Shown: positions 36,108 through 45,869 of the stretch, in pieces
How the letters are laid out: every line of letters begins with the position of its first letter
Position numbering within the stretch: the first letter of the stretch is position 1
From: Nostoc mirabile CHAB5784
GTDB lineage: Bacteria; Cyanobacteriota; Cyanobacteriia; Cyanobacteriales; Nostocaceae
Assembly (NCBI RefSeq): GCF_020829645.1
Contig: NZ_JAIVFS010000019.1
Location: 60,399 to 124,398 of the forward strand
Length of the DNA stretch: 64,000 nucleotides
Direction: 5' to 3'
The notes under the pieces: model-generated
Seen by the model: only the letters and a program-made list of their open reading frames with translations
What the model was told of the DNA's origin: nothing
Databases searched by the model: none
Made by a program: the position numbers and the translations under genes

Positions 36108-38564
36108 ATGTCAAGCAATAAAGTGCAAATACAAAACAACGGTGTAAGTCATAGCTTTGTGTCACCAACGGTAAATGAAGCAAAATCATCGGAGATTGCA
36201 ATTTCGCAATCGCTAGGGACATCAATAAATTTATCCTCATTTAACAAAAACTCTCGGTCAACAAAAGCTTTTACCGATACACCTGATATAGTTTGCTTAT
36301 CTCATCTGCGTTGGAATTTTGTATATCAAAGACCACAACATCTTCTAAGTCGCTGCGCTCAAAAAAAGAGAGTGTTCTTTATCGAAGAACCAATTTTTAG
36401 CCGGGAACCATTGGGGCGATTAGACGTTAGTGAAGACAAAACTGGAGTGATAGTTGTTGTTCCATATTTACCAGAAGGTCTAAGTGAGGAAGCAGTAAAC
36501 GCAGATATAAAAGTACTGCTGGATGGGTTATTTGCAGAATATAATATCTTTAAATACATTTGTTGGTACTATACACCAATGGCGATCGCATGGGCTAGCC
36601 ATTTAGAACCTGAAGCTGTTATCTATGATTGCATGGATGAATTGTCTGCCTTTAAAGGAGCATCCCCTACTTTAAAGAACTACGAAGCAGAGCTATTTCG
36701 TCGGGCAAGCCTAGTATTTACAGGCGGGCAAAGCCTTTACGAAAGTAAGGTAAACCAGCATCCAAACGTTTATGCCTTTCCTAGTAGTGTAGATGTAGCC
36801 CACTTTGGACAAGGAAGAACCGTTAAAGAAGAACCAGCAGACCAAGCAAATATTCCTCATCCGCGCCTTGGCTTCTTTGGTGTAATTGATGAGCGGATGG
36901 ATATTGAATTACTAGCTGGAATTGCCGAGGCTCGTCCTGATTGGCATTTAGTGATAATTGGGCCTGTTGTGAAAATTGACCCAGCAACTCTGCCACAGCA
37001 TGAAAATATTCATTATCTCGGTGGTAAAGACTATAAAGAGTTGCCTGCATATCTAGCGGGTTGGGATTTGGCAATGTTGCCGTTTGCGCGAAACGAGTCA
37101 ACACGTTTTATTAGCCCGACTAAAACACCAGAGTATTTAGCCGCAGGTAAACCTGTAGTCTCTACCTCGATTCGAGATGTGGTGCGTCCTTATAGAGACT
37201 TGAAGCTAGTACGAATTGCAGACACGACTCAAGAGTTTGTCGCCGCCGCAGAACAGGCATTGCAAGAAGATACAAAAGCATCAGGATGGTTGAGTCGGGT
37301 AGATGCATTCTTAGAGCAGATTTCTTGGGATCGGACTTGGGGATCGATGATGCAGTTGATAGATTCTGCGATCGCAACCACACAAGATACCAAAGTTAAT
37401 GGTAAAAATGGGAAATCTCCCATCTCAACAGATATCCTAGAAGCACCAAGCATCATTACTAGAGACTTTATATTTGATTACTTAGTTGTTGGTGCAGGTT
37501 TTTCTGGTAGCGTTATCGCTGAACGCTTGGCGAGACATTCCGGTAAAAAAGTATTGGTTGTAGACAAGCGCAACCACATCGGCGGCAATGCTTACGACCA
37601 TTACGACGACCACGGAATTCTCGTACATAAATACGGCCCCCATATCTTTCATACCAGTTCCCGCGAAGTATTTGAATACCTTTCACAGTTCACTCCCTGG
37701 CGTTCTTACGAGCATCACGTTCTAGCCAGCGTAGATGGACAACTTGTTCCCATCCCCATTAACCTTGACACCATCAACAAACTCTATGGCATGAACCTCA
37801 ATTCATTCCAGGCAGAAGAGTTTTTTCAATCGGTTGCAGAACCGAGAGAACACATCCGTACCTCTGAAGATGTAGTGATTAGTAAAGTTGGTCAGGAACT
37901 TTACGAAAAGTTCTTCAAAAACTACACTCGCAAACAATGGGGACTCGATCCTTCAGAACTTGACAAAACAGTAATTGCCCGAATTCCCACCCGTACCAAC
38001 CGCGACAGCCGATATTTCACAGATAGTTACCAAGCAATGCCCCTGCACGGCTTTACCCGGATGTTTGAGAATATGTTAAATCATCCGAACATTAAGGTAA
38101 TGCTCAACACCGATTACCGCGAAATCGAGAAGGCTATACCTTGCCGCGAGATGGTTTACACTGGGCCAGTTGATGAGTTTTTTGATTGTCGCTACGGTAA
38201 ACTACCCTATCGCTCATTAGATTTCAAACACGAAACGCATCACACCCCTGTGTTTCAGTCAGCGCCAGTAATTAACTATCCCAACGAACAACTGTATACC
38301 CGGATTACCGAATTTAAGTACCTAACCGGACAGGAACACTCGAAAACTAGTATTGTTTACGAGTTTCCCAAGGCAGAGGGCGATCCCTATTATCCCGTAC
38401 CACGTCCTGAAAATCAGGAAATTTACAAACAATACAGAGCTTTGGCTGAAACAACATCAGGTGTGCATTTTGTGGGAAGGCTAGCTACATACAAGTATCT
38501 CAACATGGATCATTGTGTGGCACAGGCTTTGGCAACATACAAACAAATAGCGGTTAAGGCTTAA
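36108..38564 (+). CDS. glf: Fusion: GT-B glycosyltransferase + UDP-galactopyranose mutase
   Basis: An 818-residue two-domain protein. Residues about 55-425 form a TuaH-like glycosyltransferase: CLSHLRWNFVYQRPQHLLSR, YDCMDELSAFKGA and LPFARNESTRFISPTKTPEY then LAAGKPVVST. Residues about 455-818 are a flavoenzyme mutase: FAD-binding YLVVGAGFSGSVIAERLA (about 457-474), VVDKRNHIGGNAYDHYDDHG, GPHIFHTS and C-terminal GRLATYKYLNMDHCVAQALA. The mutase ring-contracts UDP-galactopyranose to UDP-galactofuranose, which the attached transferase may use or hand on. Mutases are normally separate proteins of about 370-400 residues. Each domain looks complete. UDP-galactose would come from galT/galE. Confidence 0.9.
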   Translation: MSSNKVQIQNNGVSHSFVSPTVNEAKSSEIAISQSLGTSINLSSFNKNSRSTKAFTDTPDIVCLSHLRWNFVYQRPQHLLSRCAQKKRVFFIEEPIFSREPLGRLDVSEDKTGVIVVVPYLPEGLSEEAVNADIKVLLDGLFAEYNIFKYICWYYTPMAIAWASHLEPEAVIYDCMDELSAFKGASPTLKNYEAELFRRASLVFTGGQSLYESKVNQHPNVYAFPSSVDVAHFGQGRTVKEEPADQANIPHPRLGFFGVIDERMDIELLAGIAEARPDWHLVIIGPVVKIDPATLPQHENIHYLGGKDYKELPAYLAGWDLAMLPFARNESTRFISPTKTPEYLAAGKPVVSTSIRDVVRPYRDLKLVRIADTTQEFVAAAEQALQEDTKASGWLSRVDAFLEQISWDRTWGSMMQLIDSAIATTQDTKVNGKNGKSPISTDILEAPSIITRDFIFDYLVVGAGFSGSVIAERLARHSGKKVLVVDKRNHIGGNAYDHYDDHGILVHKYGPHIFHTSSREVFEYLSQFTPWRSYEHHVLASVDGQLVPIPINLDTINKLYGMNLNSFQAEEFFQSVAEPREHIRTSEDVVISKVGQELYEKFFKNYTRKQWGLDPSELDKTVIARIPTRTNRDSRYFTDSYQAMPLHGFTRMFENMLNHPNIKVMLNTDYREIEKAIPCREMVYTGPVDEFFDCRYGKLPYRSLDFKHETHHTPVFQSAPVINYPNEQLYTRITEFKYLTGQEHSKTSIVYEFPKAEGDPYYPVPRPENQEIYKQYRALAETTSGVHFVGRLATYKYLNMDHCVAQALATYKQIAVKA

Positions 38565-38745
38565 GTTTCTTGATGTTGATTATGGGCAGGTATTGCTTAG
38601 GCTGCGATTTTTTAAAGTAGAGACGCAATCCATCGCGTCTCTACAAAAGTCAGATTAGCAATTTTATGTGACTGGCAGATGATTTAGTGGTTACTAAGTA
38701 CAGCATTTCATTAATTCGTAGCGAATTAAATTTGACAATACCCTG

Positions 38746-38907
38746 CAATGCCAATGCATCGGCTGACAATGCCAATGCATCGGCTGACAATGCTAATGCA
38801 TCGGCTGACAATGCTAATGCATCGGCTGACAATGCTAATGCATTGGCTGACAATGCTAATGCATCGACTGACAATGCTAATGCATCGGCTGACAATGCCA
38901 ATGCGTC
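38746..38907. repeat. 21-bp tandem array, seven full units and a partial eighth
   Basis: Units of 21 bases built from CAATGCYAATGCATCGGCTG plus one base, without spacers; single changes mark units 5 and 6 (TTGGC, TCGAC). On the plus strand the unit reads DNANASA. It is different in sequence from the array at 31770-32042 but has the same period and an ANAxA-type translation. Confidence 0.88.
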
Positions 38908-39085
38908 CCCTTACATTAAAAACGCTACGATTTTATGCAAAGCTGTACTAAGAAACTGTTGGATCTGAGTATTCCATTAATTGATTTTGAATTCTGTATT
39001 TTTCTTCATGCTTTTGTGGTCAACAATCCGCAAAAAATAGTAGATATTATATCTGCGTTATCAAAACGCGGAAATATTCAAGTAG

Positions 39086-39208
39086 GGCGTTGCTGAATCA
39101 AGGGATGATTCTTGTAGGGTGGGCGTCTCGCCCGCCCTGAAATACAAGGGACGGGCAAGATGCCCATCCCACAAAACTAGCAAAATCATCCCGCAAATAT
39201 GCAACGCC
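39086..39208. mobile_element. 123-bp MITE with GGCGTTGC ends
   Basis: GGCGTTGCTGAATCAAGGGA at the left and the inverse CCGCAAATATGCAACGCC at the right are imperfect inverted ends, each followed inward by ATGATT/AATCAT. The interior is a GGGCGTCTCGCCCGCCC...GGGCAAGATGCCCATCCC hairpin. A direct CAAGTAG flanks it on both sides (39079-39085 and 39210-39216), possibly a target duplication. Confidence 0.65.
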
Positions 39209-39217
39209 TCAAGTAGA

Positions 39218-39301
39218 ACTTACGCAAAATTACACGCGCTCTGAGGCAATTCATGAATTGCCCCTACCTGAAAAAAGGTTTTGCTATTGTTTGCGTAAGT
39301 T
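39218..39301. mobile_element. 84-bp MITE with AACTTACGCAAA ends
   Basis: AACTTACGCAAAA at the left and TTTGCGTAAGTT at the right are inverted copies; the interior has a GAGGCAATTCATGAATTGCCCC palindrome-like core. The ends belong to the same family as those at 9571-9690. Confidence 0.6.
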
Positions 39302-39337
39302 TTGATAAAGGTAATAGAAGCTTTGGTTGTGTAAATT

Positions 39338-41602
39338 ATGACTTTTGTCTTTAACTCAAGTAAAGACGTGATAAATAACGTCTTGAGAGAGAATAATTCA
39401 CAACTCCCCTTGGAAGTGTGGGCTGGTGTAGAGTGTACAGTTAATCGCGTGGGTGATGAGTATTTAGACCAGTTGGAACGCAACGGTCATGCAACGCGCT
39501 TAAATGATTTAAATTTGTTTGCAGAACTAGGGATAAAAGCTATCCGTTATCCTGTATTGTGGGAAAAGATAGCACCTAATGGGCTAGAAAATGCCGATTG
39601 GTCTTGGGCGGATGAAAGACTGGGGCGCTTGCAAGAACTTGGCATCTGTCCGATTGTGGGATTAGTGCATCATGGTAGTGGCCCACGAGATACAAGTTTG
39701 GTAGACCCAGAATTTCCAGAGAAACTAGCAGTGTTTGCCCGTGCAGTTGCCGATCGCTACCCTTGGGTGACATATTACACGCCTGTAAACGAGCCACTGA
39801 CAACAGCGCGATTCAGTGGAATGTATGGTCACTGGTATCCTCACGGGCGAGATGATTTAACTTTCGCCCGTGCTTTGTTGGGAGAGTGTCGCGCAGTAGC
39901 CTTGGCAATGAAGGCAATCCGGGAAGTCAACCCTAGCGCTCAACTAGTGCAAACCGAGGATTTAGGTAAGATTTACAGTACACCGAAACTAGAATATCAA
40001 GCAGAATTTGAGAACGATCGCCGTTGGTTGAGCCTTGATTTATTATGCGGTCGAATTAACTCAACTCATTCAATGTGGGGTTACTTAAAGAATTGTGGTA
40101 TTAGTGAGGCTGAACTTGAGACATTTTTGCAAAATACTTGTCCCCCTGACATCATAGGGATTAACCATTATTTAACCAGCGAACGGTTTTTGGATGAGCA
40201 TACAGAAAACTATCCAACTTGGACGCATGGCGGTAATGGTCGAGAAAAATATGCGGATGTAGAGGCGGTGCGAGTTTGTGCTGAGGGTTTAGCAGGGCCG
40301 CATACATTGCTACTAGAGACATGGGAACGCTATCACCTGCCCCTTGCTGTCACCGAAGCTCATATCAGCTGCACACGTGAGGAGCAGCTACGCTGGCTTT
40401 ATGAGGTGTGGAATGCGGCGAAGGAATTACAAGCAGAGGGTGTGGATATCCGCGCTGTCACTGCTTGGGCGCTCCTTGGCAGCTACGATTGGAATAGTTT
40501 AGTCACAAAAGCTCATGGCTACTACGAGCCAGGGGTATTTGATTTGCGTTCGCGTAGCGTCTCCTCTGGAGAATCGCCACATCCTCGACCAACAGCGATC
40601 GCTAAAATGGTGCAGGATCTAGCAAATGGGCATCAACTAAATCATCCGCTACTTGAAACCCCTGGCTGGTGGCATCGACAACAGCGCCTGTTATACCCTG
40701 CACTAAGTTGCAATGCGATGATAGGGGAAGGAAGGAAAAAAACTTCCTCAATGCCCCCTGCCTCCCCTCGTCCTCTGGCGATCGTCGGTGCCAGAGGAAC
40801 TCTCGGAAAGGCTTTTGCTCGGTTGTGCGAAGTGCGCGGAATTTCATATCAGCTGCTGACGCGCCAAGAAATGGATATTACCGATCCTGCCTCTGTGGAT
40901 GCGGCGCTTACCCAGTTGAAGCCGTGGGCGGTTGTGAACGCTGCCGGATACGTGCGGGTGGACGATGCCGAACGTGAACCCCATGTTTGTCTGCAAGTGA
41001 ACGCCGAAGGGCCAGCCATTCTAGCTGCTGCTTGCGCTGAACATAACGTACCGCTATTAACTTTCTCCTCAGATTTGGTATTTGATGGTGCTGTATCTAA
41101 TCCTTATGTCGAAACTGATACCGTTGCTCCCCTGAATATATATGGGTGCAGCAAAGTTTTGGCAGAAAAGCTGGTATTGCAGGCTTATCCGGCATCGCTG
41201 GTGATTCGCACTAGTGCATTTTTTGGGCCGTGGGATGAGTATAATTTTGTCACGATCGCTCTGCGTCAGCTTAGTGCTGGTAATAATTTCATTGCCGCAG
41301 AGGATGGAATTGTTTCACCTACTTATGTACCAGATTTAGTTCATGCCAGCCTAGATTTATTGATTGATGGCGAGTGTGGGCTGTGGCATTTGGCGAATAA
41401 GAGTGCGATCGCCTGGGCTGATTTCGCGCGATTAGCGGCTAAACAAGCTGGAGTCAGTGTCAGCAATCTGATTTCTGTGCCCACAGAACAGCTTGGTTTA
41501 ACTGCTCCCCGCCCAACTTACAGCGTTCTTGGTAGCAGCCGAGGTGAATTAATGCCATCGCTTGACAGTGCAATTTCTCGCTACTTGGAAGAAAGAATCT
41601 AG
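39338..41602 (+). CDS. Fusion: GH1-like glycosidase + RmlD-like dTDP-sugar reductase
   Basis: A 754-residue bifunctional protein. Residues about 25-425 form a family 1 glycosidase-like TIM barrel with acid/base Glu152 in PVNEPLTT and nucleophile Glu340 in AVTEAH. After a linker (about 426-470), residues about 472-754 are a short-chain reductase of the dTDP-4-dehydrorhamnose reductase type: NAD(P) loop VGARGTLGKAF, VVNAAGYVRVDDAE, SSDLVFDG and catalytic NIYGCSKVLAEK. Joining a glycan hydrolase to a nucleotide-sugar reductase is unusual. Eight codons of the GH1 part (about residues 405-412) come from a 24-bp repeat insertion at 40549-40572. Substrates are unknown; neighbours are mutase fusion and galE. 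Confidence 0.85.
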   Translation: MTFVFNSSKDVINNVLRENNSQLPLEVWAGVECTVNRVGDEYLDQLERNGHATRLNDLNLFAELGIKAIRYPVLWEKIAPNGLENADWSWADERLGRLQELGICPIVGLVHHGSGPRDTSLVDPEFPEKLAVFARAVADRYPWVTYYTPVNEPLTTARFSGMYGHWYPHGRDDLTFARALLGECRAVALAMKAIREVNPSAQLVQTEDLGKIYSTPKLEYQAEFENDRRWLSLDLLCGRINSTHSMWGYLKNCGISEAELETFLQNTCPPDIIGINHYLTSERFLDEHTENYPTWTHGGNGREKYADVEAVRVCAEGLAGPHTLLLETWERYHLPLAVTEAHISCTREEQLRWLYEVWNAAKELQAEGVDIRAVTAWALLGSYDWNSLVTKAHGYYEPGVFDLRSRSVSSGESPHPRPTAIAKMVQDLANGHQLNHPLLETPGWWHRQQRLLYPALSCNAMIGEGRKKTSSMPPASPRPLAIVGARGTLGKAFARLCEVRGISYQLLTRQEMDITDPASVDAALTQLKPWAVVNAAGYVRVDDAEREPHVCLQVNAEGPAILAAACAEHNVPLLTFSSDLVFDGAVSNPYVETDTVAPLNIYGCSKVLAEKLVLQAYPASLVIRTSAFFGPWDEYNFVTIALRQLSAGNNFIAAEDGIVSPTYVPDLVHASLDLLIDGECGLWHLANKSAIAWADFARLAAKQAGVSVSNLISVPTEQLGLTAPRPTYSVLGSSRGELMPSLDSAISRYLEERI
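40549..40572 (+). repeat. 24-bp repeat inserted in a HIP1 site inside the GH1/RmlD gene
   Basis: GCG (40546-40548) and ATCGC (40573-40577) join into GCGATCGC if the 24 bases between are removed, restoring FDLRSPHPRP in the protein. The insert begins TTCGCGTAGCGTCTCC, a known-looking dispersed repeat sequence in this window. It keeps the frame and has no stop. Confidence 0.75.
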
Positions 41603-41627
41603 TACCGCAAGGCGGAAGTCAAAAGGA

Positions 41628-41668
41628 GCCAGTGCGTTGGGCGGCTCTGCCGACTTGAAGCAACTGGC
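41628..41668. repeat. 41-bp dispersed repeat GCCAGTGCG...CAACTGGC
   Basis: Inverted ends GCCAGT/ACTGGC with GACTTGAAGCAACTGGC at the right. The same 41-bp layout occurs at 58241-58281, and an interrupted copy at 35616-35707. It lies just after the GH1/RmlD stop codon, inside a 195-base gap with no gene. Confidence 0.65.
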
Positions 41669-41758
41669 GTTTAAAAGTCAAAAGTCAAAAGTTTTATATA
41701 TCAAGGCTTTTGCAAGTTTTAAAATAGTAGCTTGATTTTTGCCGCGCTGTACTAGTGA

Positions 41759-42811
<1,053 letters not shown>

Positions 42812-43023
42812 AGACAAAATATTTCGCTATTATCCTCACGATAGATGCACAACAAAGAGTAAAGGCAATTAGAGGAATTATAGCTATTTTAAATCGCCAT
42901 TTGAAGACTTTAAAAGTGCGATCGCACAATCCAGCAGAGTCAGCATGGTGAAGTATCTCAGTACATGAATAGAAAGGCACTTAAATACATCTGCCCCTGC
43001 CCCCTGCCTCTTCGTTGAGAGCT

Positions 43024-43245
43024 ATGAGTAAAGCTTACCCCAGCAACTTGACTCCAGATTAGTTTGAATGGATGAGCGGGTTAATACCAAAGCCAAAACC
43101 TGAAGGTCGTCCCCATGAGGTGGACATATTAGAAAGGATGCTAAATGTTCAGATAGAGAAATTTTCTGCCCTCCTAAATAAACCTGTGGAATTCTTAAAT
43201 TCCTTAGAAAGGCAGTCCAGTACTAATAAAAAATTGACAAGTTGA
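43024..43245 (+). pseudogene. IS5-type transposase N-terminal remnant
   Basis: Codons from ATG 43024 read MSKAYPSNLTPD, stop, FEWMSGLIPKPKPEGRPHEV: this is the standard opening of cyanobacterial IS5-family (DUF4096) transposases ('MSKAYPSNLTxxQYExLxxLIPxxKPGGRxxEVD'). The TAG at 43060 replaces the usual Gln. After EVDILERMLN the sequence no longer resembles a transposase and the frame ends at 43245. Only the start of the gene survives. The rest of the gap 42812-43470 has an ACTTTTGCAAAAGT palindrome (43388-43401) and nothing else recognisable. Confidence 0.7.
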
Positions 43246-43470
43246 TCAAAAGATTATTCATTGCAACTGCATTTTAAATCCTGTAAATTCTAATACCGTA
43301 AGGTCTGTTTACATTAATTTTTTAGTTTCAAAATCTTTAGATTGTCTTCTCTAGAGAACAATTCACACAATTGACCCGAATTGAGAGACTTTTGCAAAAG
43401 TAGCATATTTCCGAAAATTGAATATTCGACTTGTTGTCAAAATCAATACTTTTGAGGTTAAAAGTTTGAA

Positions 43471-44115
43471 ATGATACTTCGCTCACTCCAGGTGTGGCTA
43501 GTTCCATTGGTTCTCACTTTCACTAGCATTTGCTCAGATGCAATGAGAGCTACAGCACAAACCATATATCCATTTACTGGCAACTATCGCACAACAGTTA
43601 ATATTGAGCCGATCTCAGGCAACGTTTCCAAGGTATTTGAGGTAGGTTTAAGTGATGATGCCCCGTATGATTTAGGACTATACGAGGGTCTAACATACTC
43701 CGTGCTTGATGCCAATGGAAATCTGACTTTTAATAATAATCCAGAGGTATTCGGCGTCCAAGGTTTCCCGCAGGGCTACATTGTATTTGGTAGTGGTACT
43801 AACAAGTTATTTGGAACAAGTGATGCTAGTGCTTCAGTGAATTTTGAAAATCTGACAGCGAAAGGTTCTGGCGTCGTAAATATCACCAATGGTGAAGGCA
43901 TATTCAAAAACGCTACAAGCACACTATTATTTTCTGAAGAAGACATAGTTAATCTGGGATCAACTATTACCTTGAAGGGTCAGGCTTTAGTAAGCGGTTC
44001 TATTGAAGTTCCCCAAGAAGTTCCAGAACCAAAAACTATGACGCCACTGATTAGCATAGGTTTGATTGGAGCTAGTTTTATCGTGCGTCGGCGCTACCGT
44101 CGATTAGCTGGATGA
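43471..44115 (+). CDS. PEP-CTERM exported protein, unknown function
   Basis: A 214-residue exported protein. Signal peptide about 1-30 (WLVPLVLTFTSICSDAMRAT, then AQT). The middle is a beta-rich domain of unknown function (FTGNYRTTVNIEPISGNVSK, YDLGLYEGLTYS, GQALVSGSIEVP). The C-terminal sorting signal has VPEPKTMTPL, a membrane segment and RRRYRR (about 187-211), normally cut by an exosortase and linked to the exopolysaccharide or cell surface. No exosortase is in the window. The next gene downstream is also a PEP-CTERM protein, about 280 bases away. Confidence 0.82.
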   Translation: MILRSLQVWLVPLVLTFTSICSDAMRATAQTIYPFTGNYRTTVNIEPISGNVSKVFEVGLSDDAPYDLGLYEGLTYSVLDANGNLTFNNNPEVFGVQGFPQGYIVFGSGTNKLFGTSDASASVNFENLTAKGSGVVNITNGEGIFKNATSTLLFSEEDIVNLGSTITLKGQALVSGSIEVPQEVPEPKTMTPLISIGLIGASFIVRRRYRRLAG

Positions 44116-44394
44116 TCCGTGGCGTAATAAATGCAATATAGCGGTTCTCACTTAAATGAGGTATGAATAACGGTAATAACATACAGCATAATTTAGGAGT
44201 AAAACACGCTTTATACCTGAGTAACAGACTTAACTTGTCTACCTCACCAACTTGAAATCTGCTGTAAATGAATTTGTACCTTAGGCGACTGAGAAACGCT
44301 ATATCTAAGAGGTCATTGCTATAACGCACCATGTTATTGCAACCATTGGTTAATAAAAATACTTAATAAACCTCTACCCTATTTGGATTGTCCA

Positions 44395-45708
44395 ATGCCT
44401 TTATCTTTAATTTATAAATCTGCTCTTAGTTTTACATTTCTCACTGTTTGTCTTGCCATTTTTTCTGGAATAAAACCAGCAAAAGCTGTGTCATTTAGTG
44501 TGGTTGCTGACGGTCTTGATAATGTCCGTGGTCTTAATTTTGCTCCTGACGGTAGTCTCTATATTACAGAGTCAGGTGTGGGGGGAGATGGGCGATGTAT
44601 TCCCGGCCCTAGTTTGGAAGGTCTGCTTTCATGTGCTGGTACAAGTGGTGCTGTGACTAGAGTTAAGGATGGGAAACAAGAACGTGTAATTACAGGATTA
44701 CCTTCAATAGCATTAAGGCCTACTGGTACTACAGGTGAAGGGCCTCAAGATATCCAATTTGATCGCTTGGGAAATCCCTATCTTCTAATTGGGTATGCTG
44801 GTAATCCAACTATTTCCGATTTTCCAAAAAATTCTCCTAGCTGGGGACAGCTTTATAAAGTAGACCTGAAAACAGGTTCTTTGAAAAGTATTGCTGATTT
44901 GGCAAAATATGAATTCGCCAATAATGCAGATGGGGTTGATGTGCTTGATGTTAGCGGTGAAATAGCTAGTAACCCCTATGCTTTTACAATTAAGGATGAT
45001 ACTGCTTATATTGTTGATGCGGCTGCAAACAACGTTTTGACTGTGGGACTTGATGGAAATGATTTAAAGTCACTAACTGTGCTTCCTACACAAAAAATAA
45101 CTAATCCCATTTTCCCCGCTCCTGAACCAGGGCAAGTACTACCTCCTGACGCGCCGCCATCTGGACAAACACCGCAGGAGATTGAAATTCAATCAGTACC
45201 TACAGGTGTTACATTTGGCCCCGATGGTGCAATATATGTGAGCGAATACACTGGTTTCCCTTTTCCAGAAGGTAAAGCAAGGATTTTTCGGATTGGAGTT
45301 GATGGTGAAACTACAGTTTACGCTGATGGTTTTACCCAACTGAGTGACTTGGCTTTTGATGCTGAAAGTAATTTATATGCTTTACAATATGGCAATGAAC
45401 CACAGTGGAAAGGTATTTCAGATGGTTCTTTAGTGCAAATAGCCCCTGATGGAACTCGGACAACGCTGCTGAGTGGTAATGGGTTAGAGTCTGCTACGGC
45501 CTTGACTGTTGGCCCTGATGGTGCTATTTACGTTTCAAATAAAGGCGATCGCCCAGCACAAGGACAAGTTTTGAGAATTGACACTACAAAAAAAGTTCCT
45601 GAACCGACTTCTTTATTGGGCGTATTAGTAGCGTTTGGTGCATTAGGTGTTTGTTCATTCACCAAGCGCAGCCCTTCAGGCAACTCAAAATTGCAATCCT
45701 ATAAATAA
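44395..45708 (+). CDS. ScyD/ScyE family beta-propeller protein with PEP-CTERM
   Basis: Secreted NHL-type propeller of about 437 residues. I chose ATG 44395 rather than TTG 44383 because the signal peptide (SALSFTFLTVCLAIFSGIKP, cut near AKA) starts there. The conserved family segments are FSVVADGLDNVRGLNFAPDG, SLYITESGVGGDGRCIPGPS, GPQDIQFDRLGNPYLLIGYA and ATALTVGPDGAIYVSNKGD. ScyD and ScyE proteins accompany scytonemin sunscreen synthesis, but the family is wide and no scyA-C genes are here. The C-terminus has VPEPTSLLG, a membrane helix and KR, a PEP-CTERM sorting tag. Confidence 0.82.
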   Translation: MPLSLIYKSALSFTFLTVCLAIFSGIKPAKAVSFSVVADGLDNVRGLNFAPDGSLYITESGVGGDGRCIPGPSLEGLLSCAGTSGAVTRVKDGKQERVITGLPSIALRPTGTTGEGPQDIQFDRLGNPYLLIGYAGNPTISDFPKNSPSWGQLYKVDLKTGSLKSIADLAKYEFANNADGVDVLDVSGEIASNPYAFTIKDDTAYIVDAAANNVLTVGLDGNDLKSLTVLPTQKITNPIFPAPEPGQVLPPDAPPSGQTPQEIEIQSVPTGVTFGPDGAIYVSEYTGFPFPEGKARIFRIGVDGETTVYADGFTQLSDLAFDAESNLYALQYGNEPQWKGISDGSLVQIAPDGTRTTLLSGNGLESATALTVGPDGAIYVSNKGDRPAQGQVLRIDTTKKVPEPTSLLGVLVAFGALGVCSFTKRSPSGNSKLQSYK

Positions 45709-45869
45709 TTGGGTCAACATCGTAATCTTGATGATCAATATTACCCCTTATAACTTTTCAAACAACCTCTAAGGCTTAAGACTTCATTCTTTAGGTACTT
45801 GTAAGCTAGTAGTAGAACTTGTTTAAATGAAAATATGGCTCAAAACAGGCAATAAATTATTATTAGTTA

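Larger units (their letters stand above)
38565..39337. other. Repeat-filled gap after the mutase fusion gene
   Basis: Contains the 21-bp array (38746-38907), then two MITE-like elements (39086-39208 and 39218-39301) placed almost end to end. No gene is supported; plus-strand frames across the array (DNANASA heptapeptides) are open only because of the repeat period. Confidence 0.6.
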
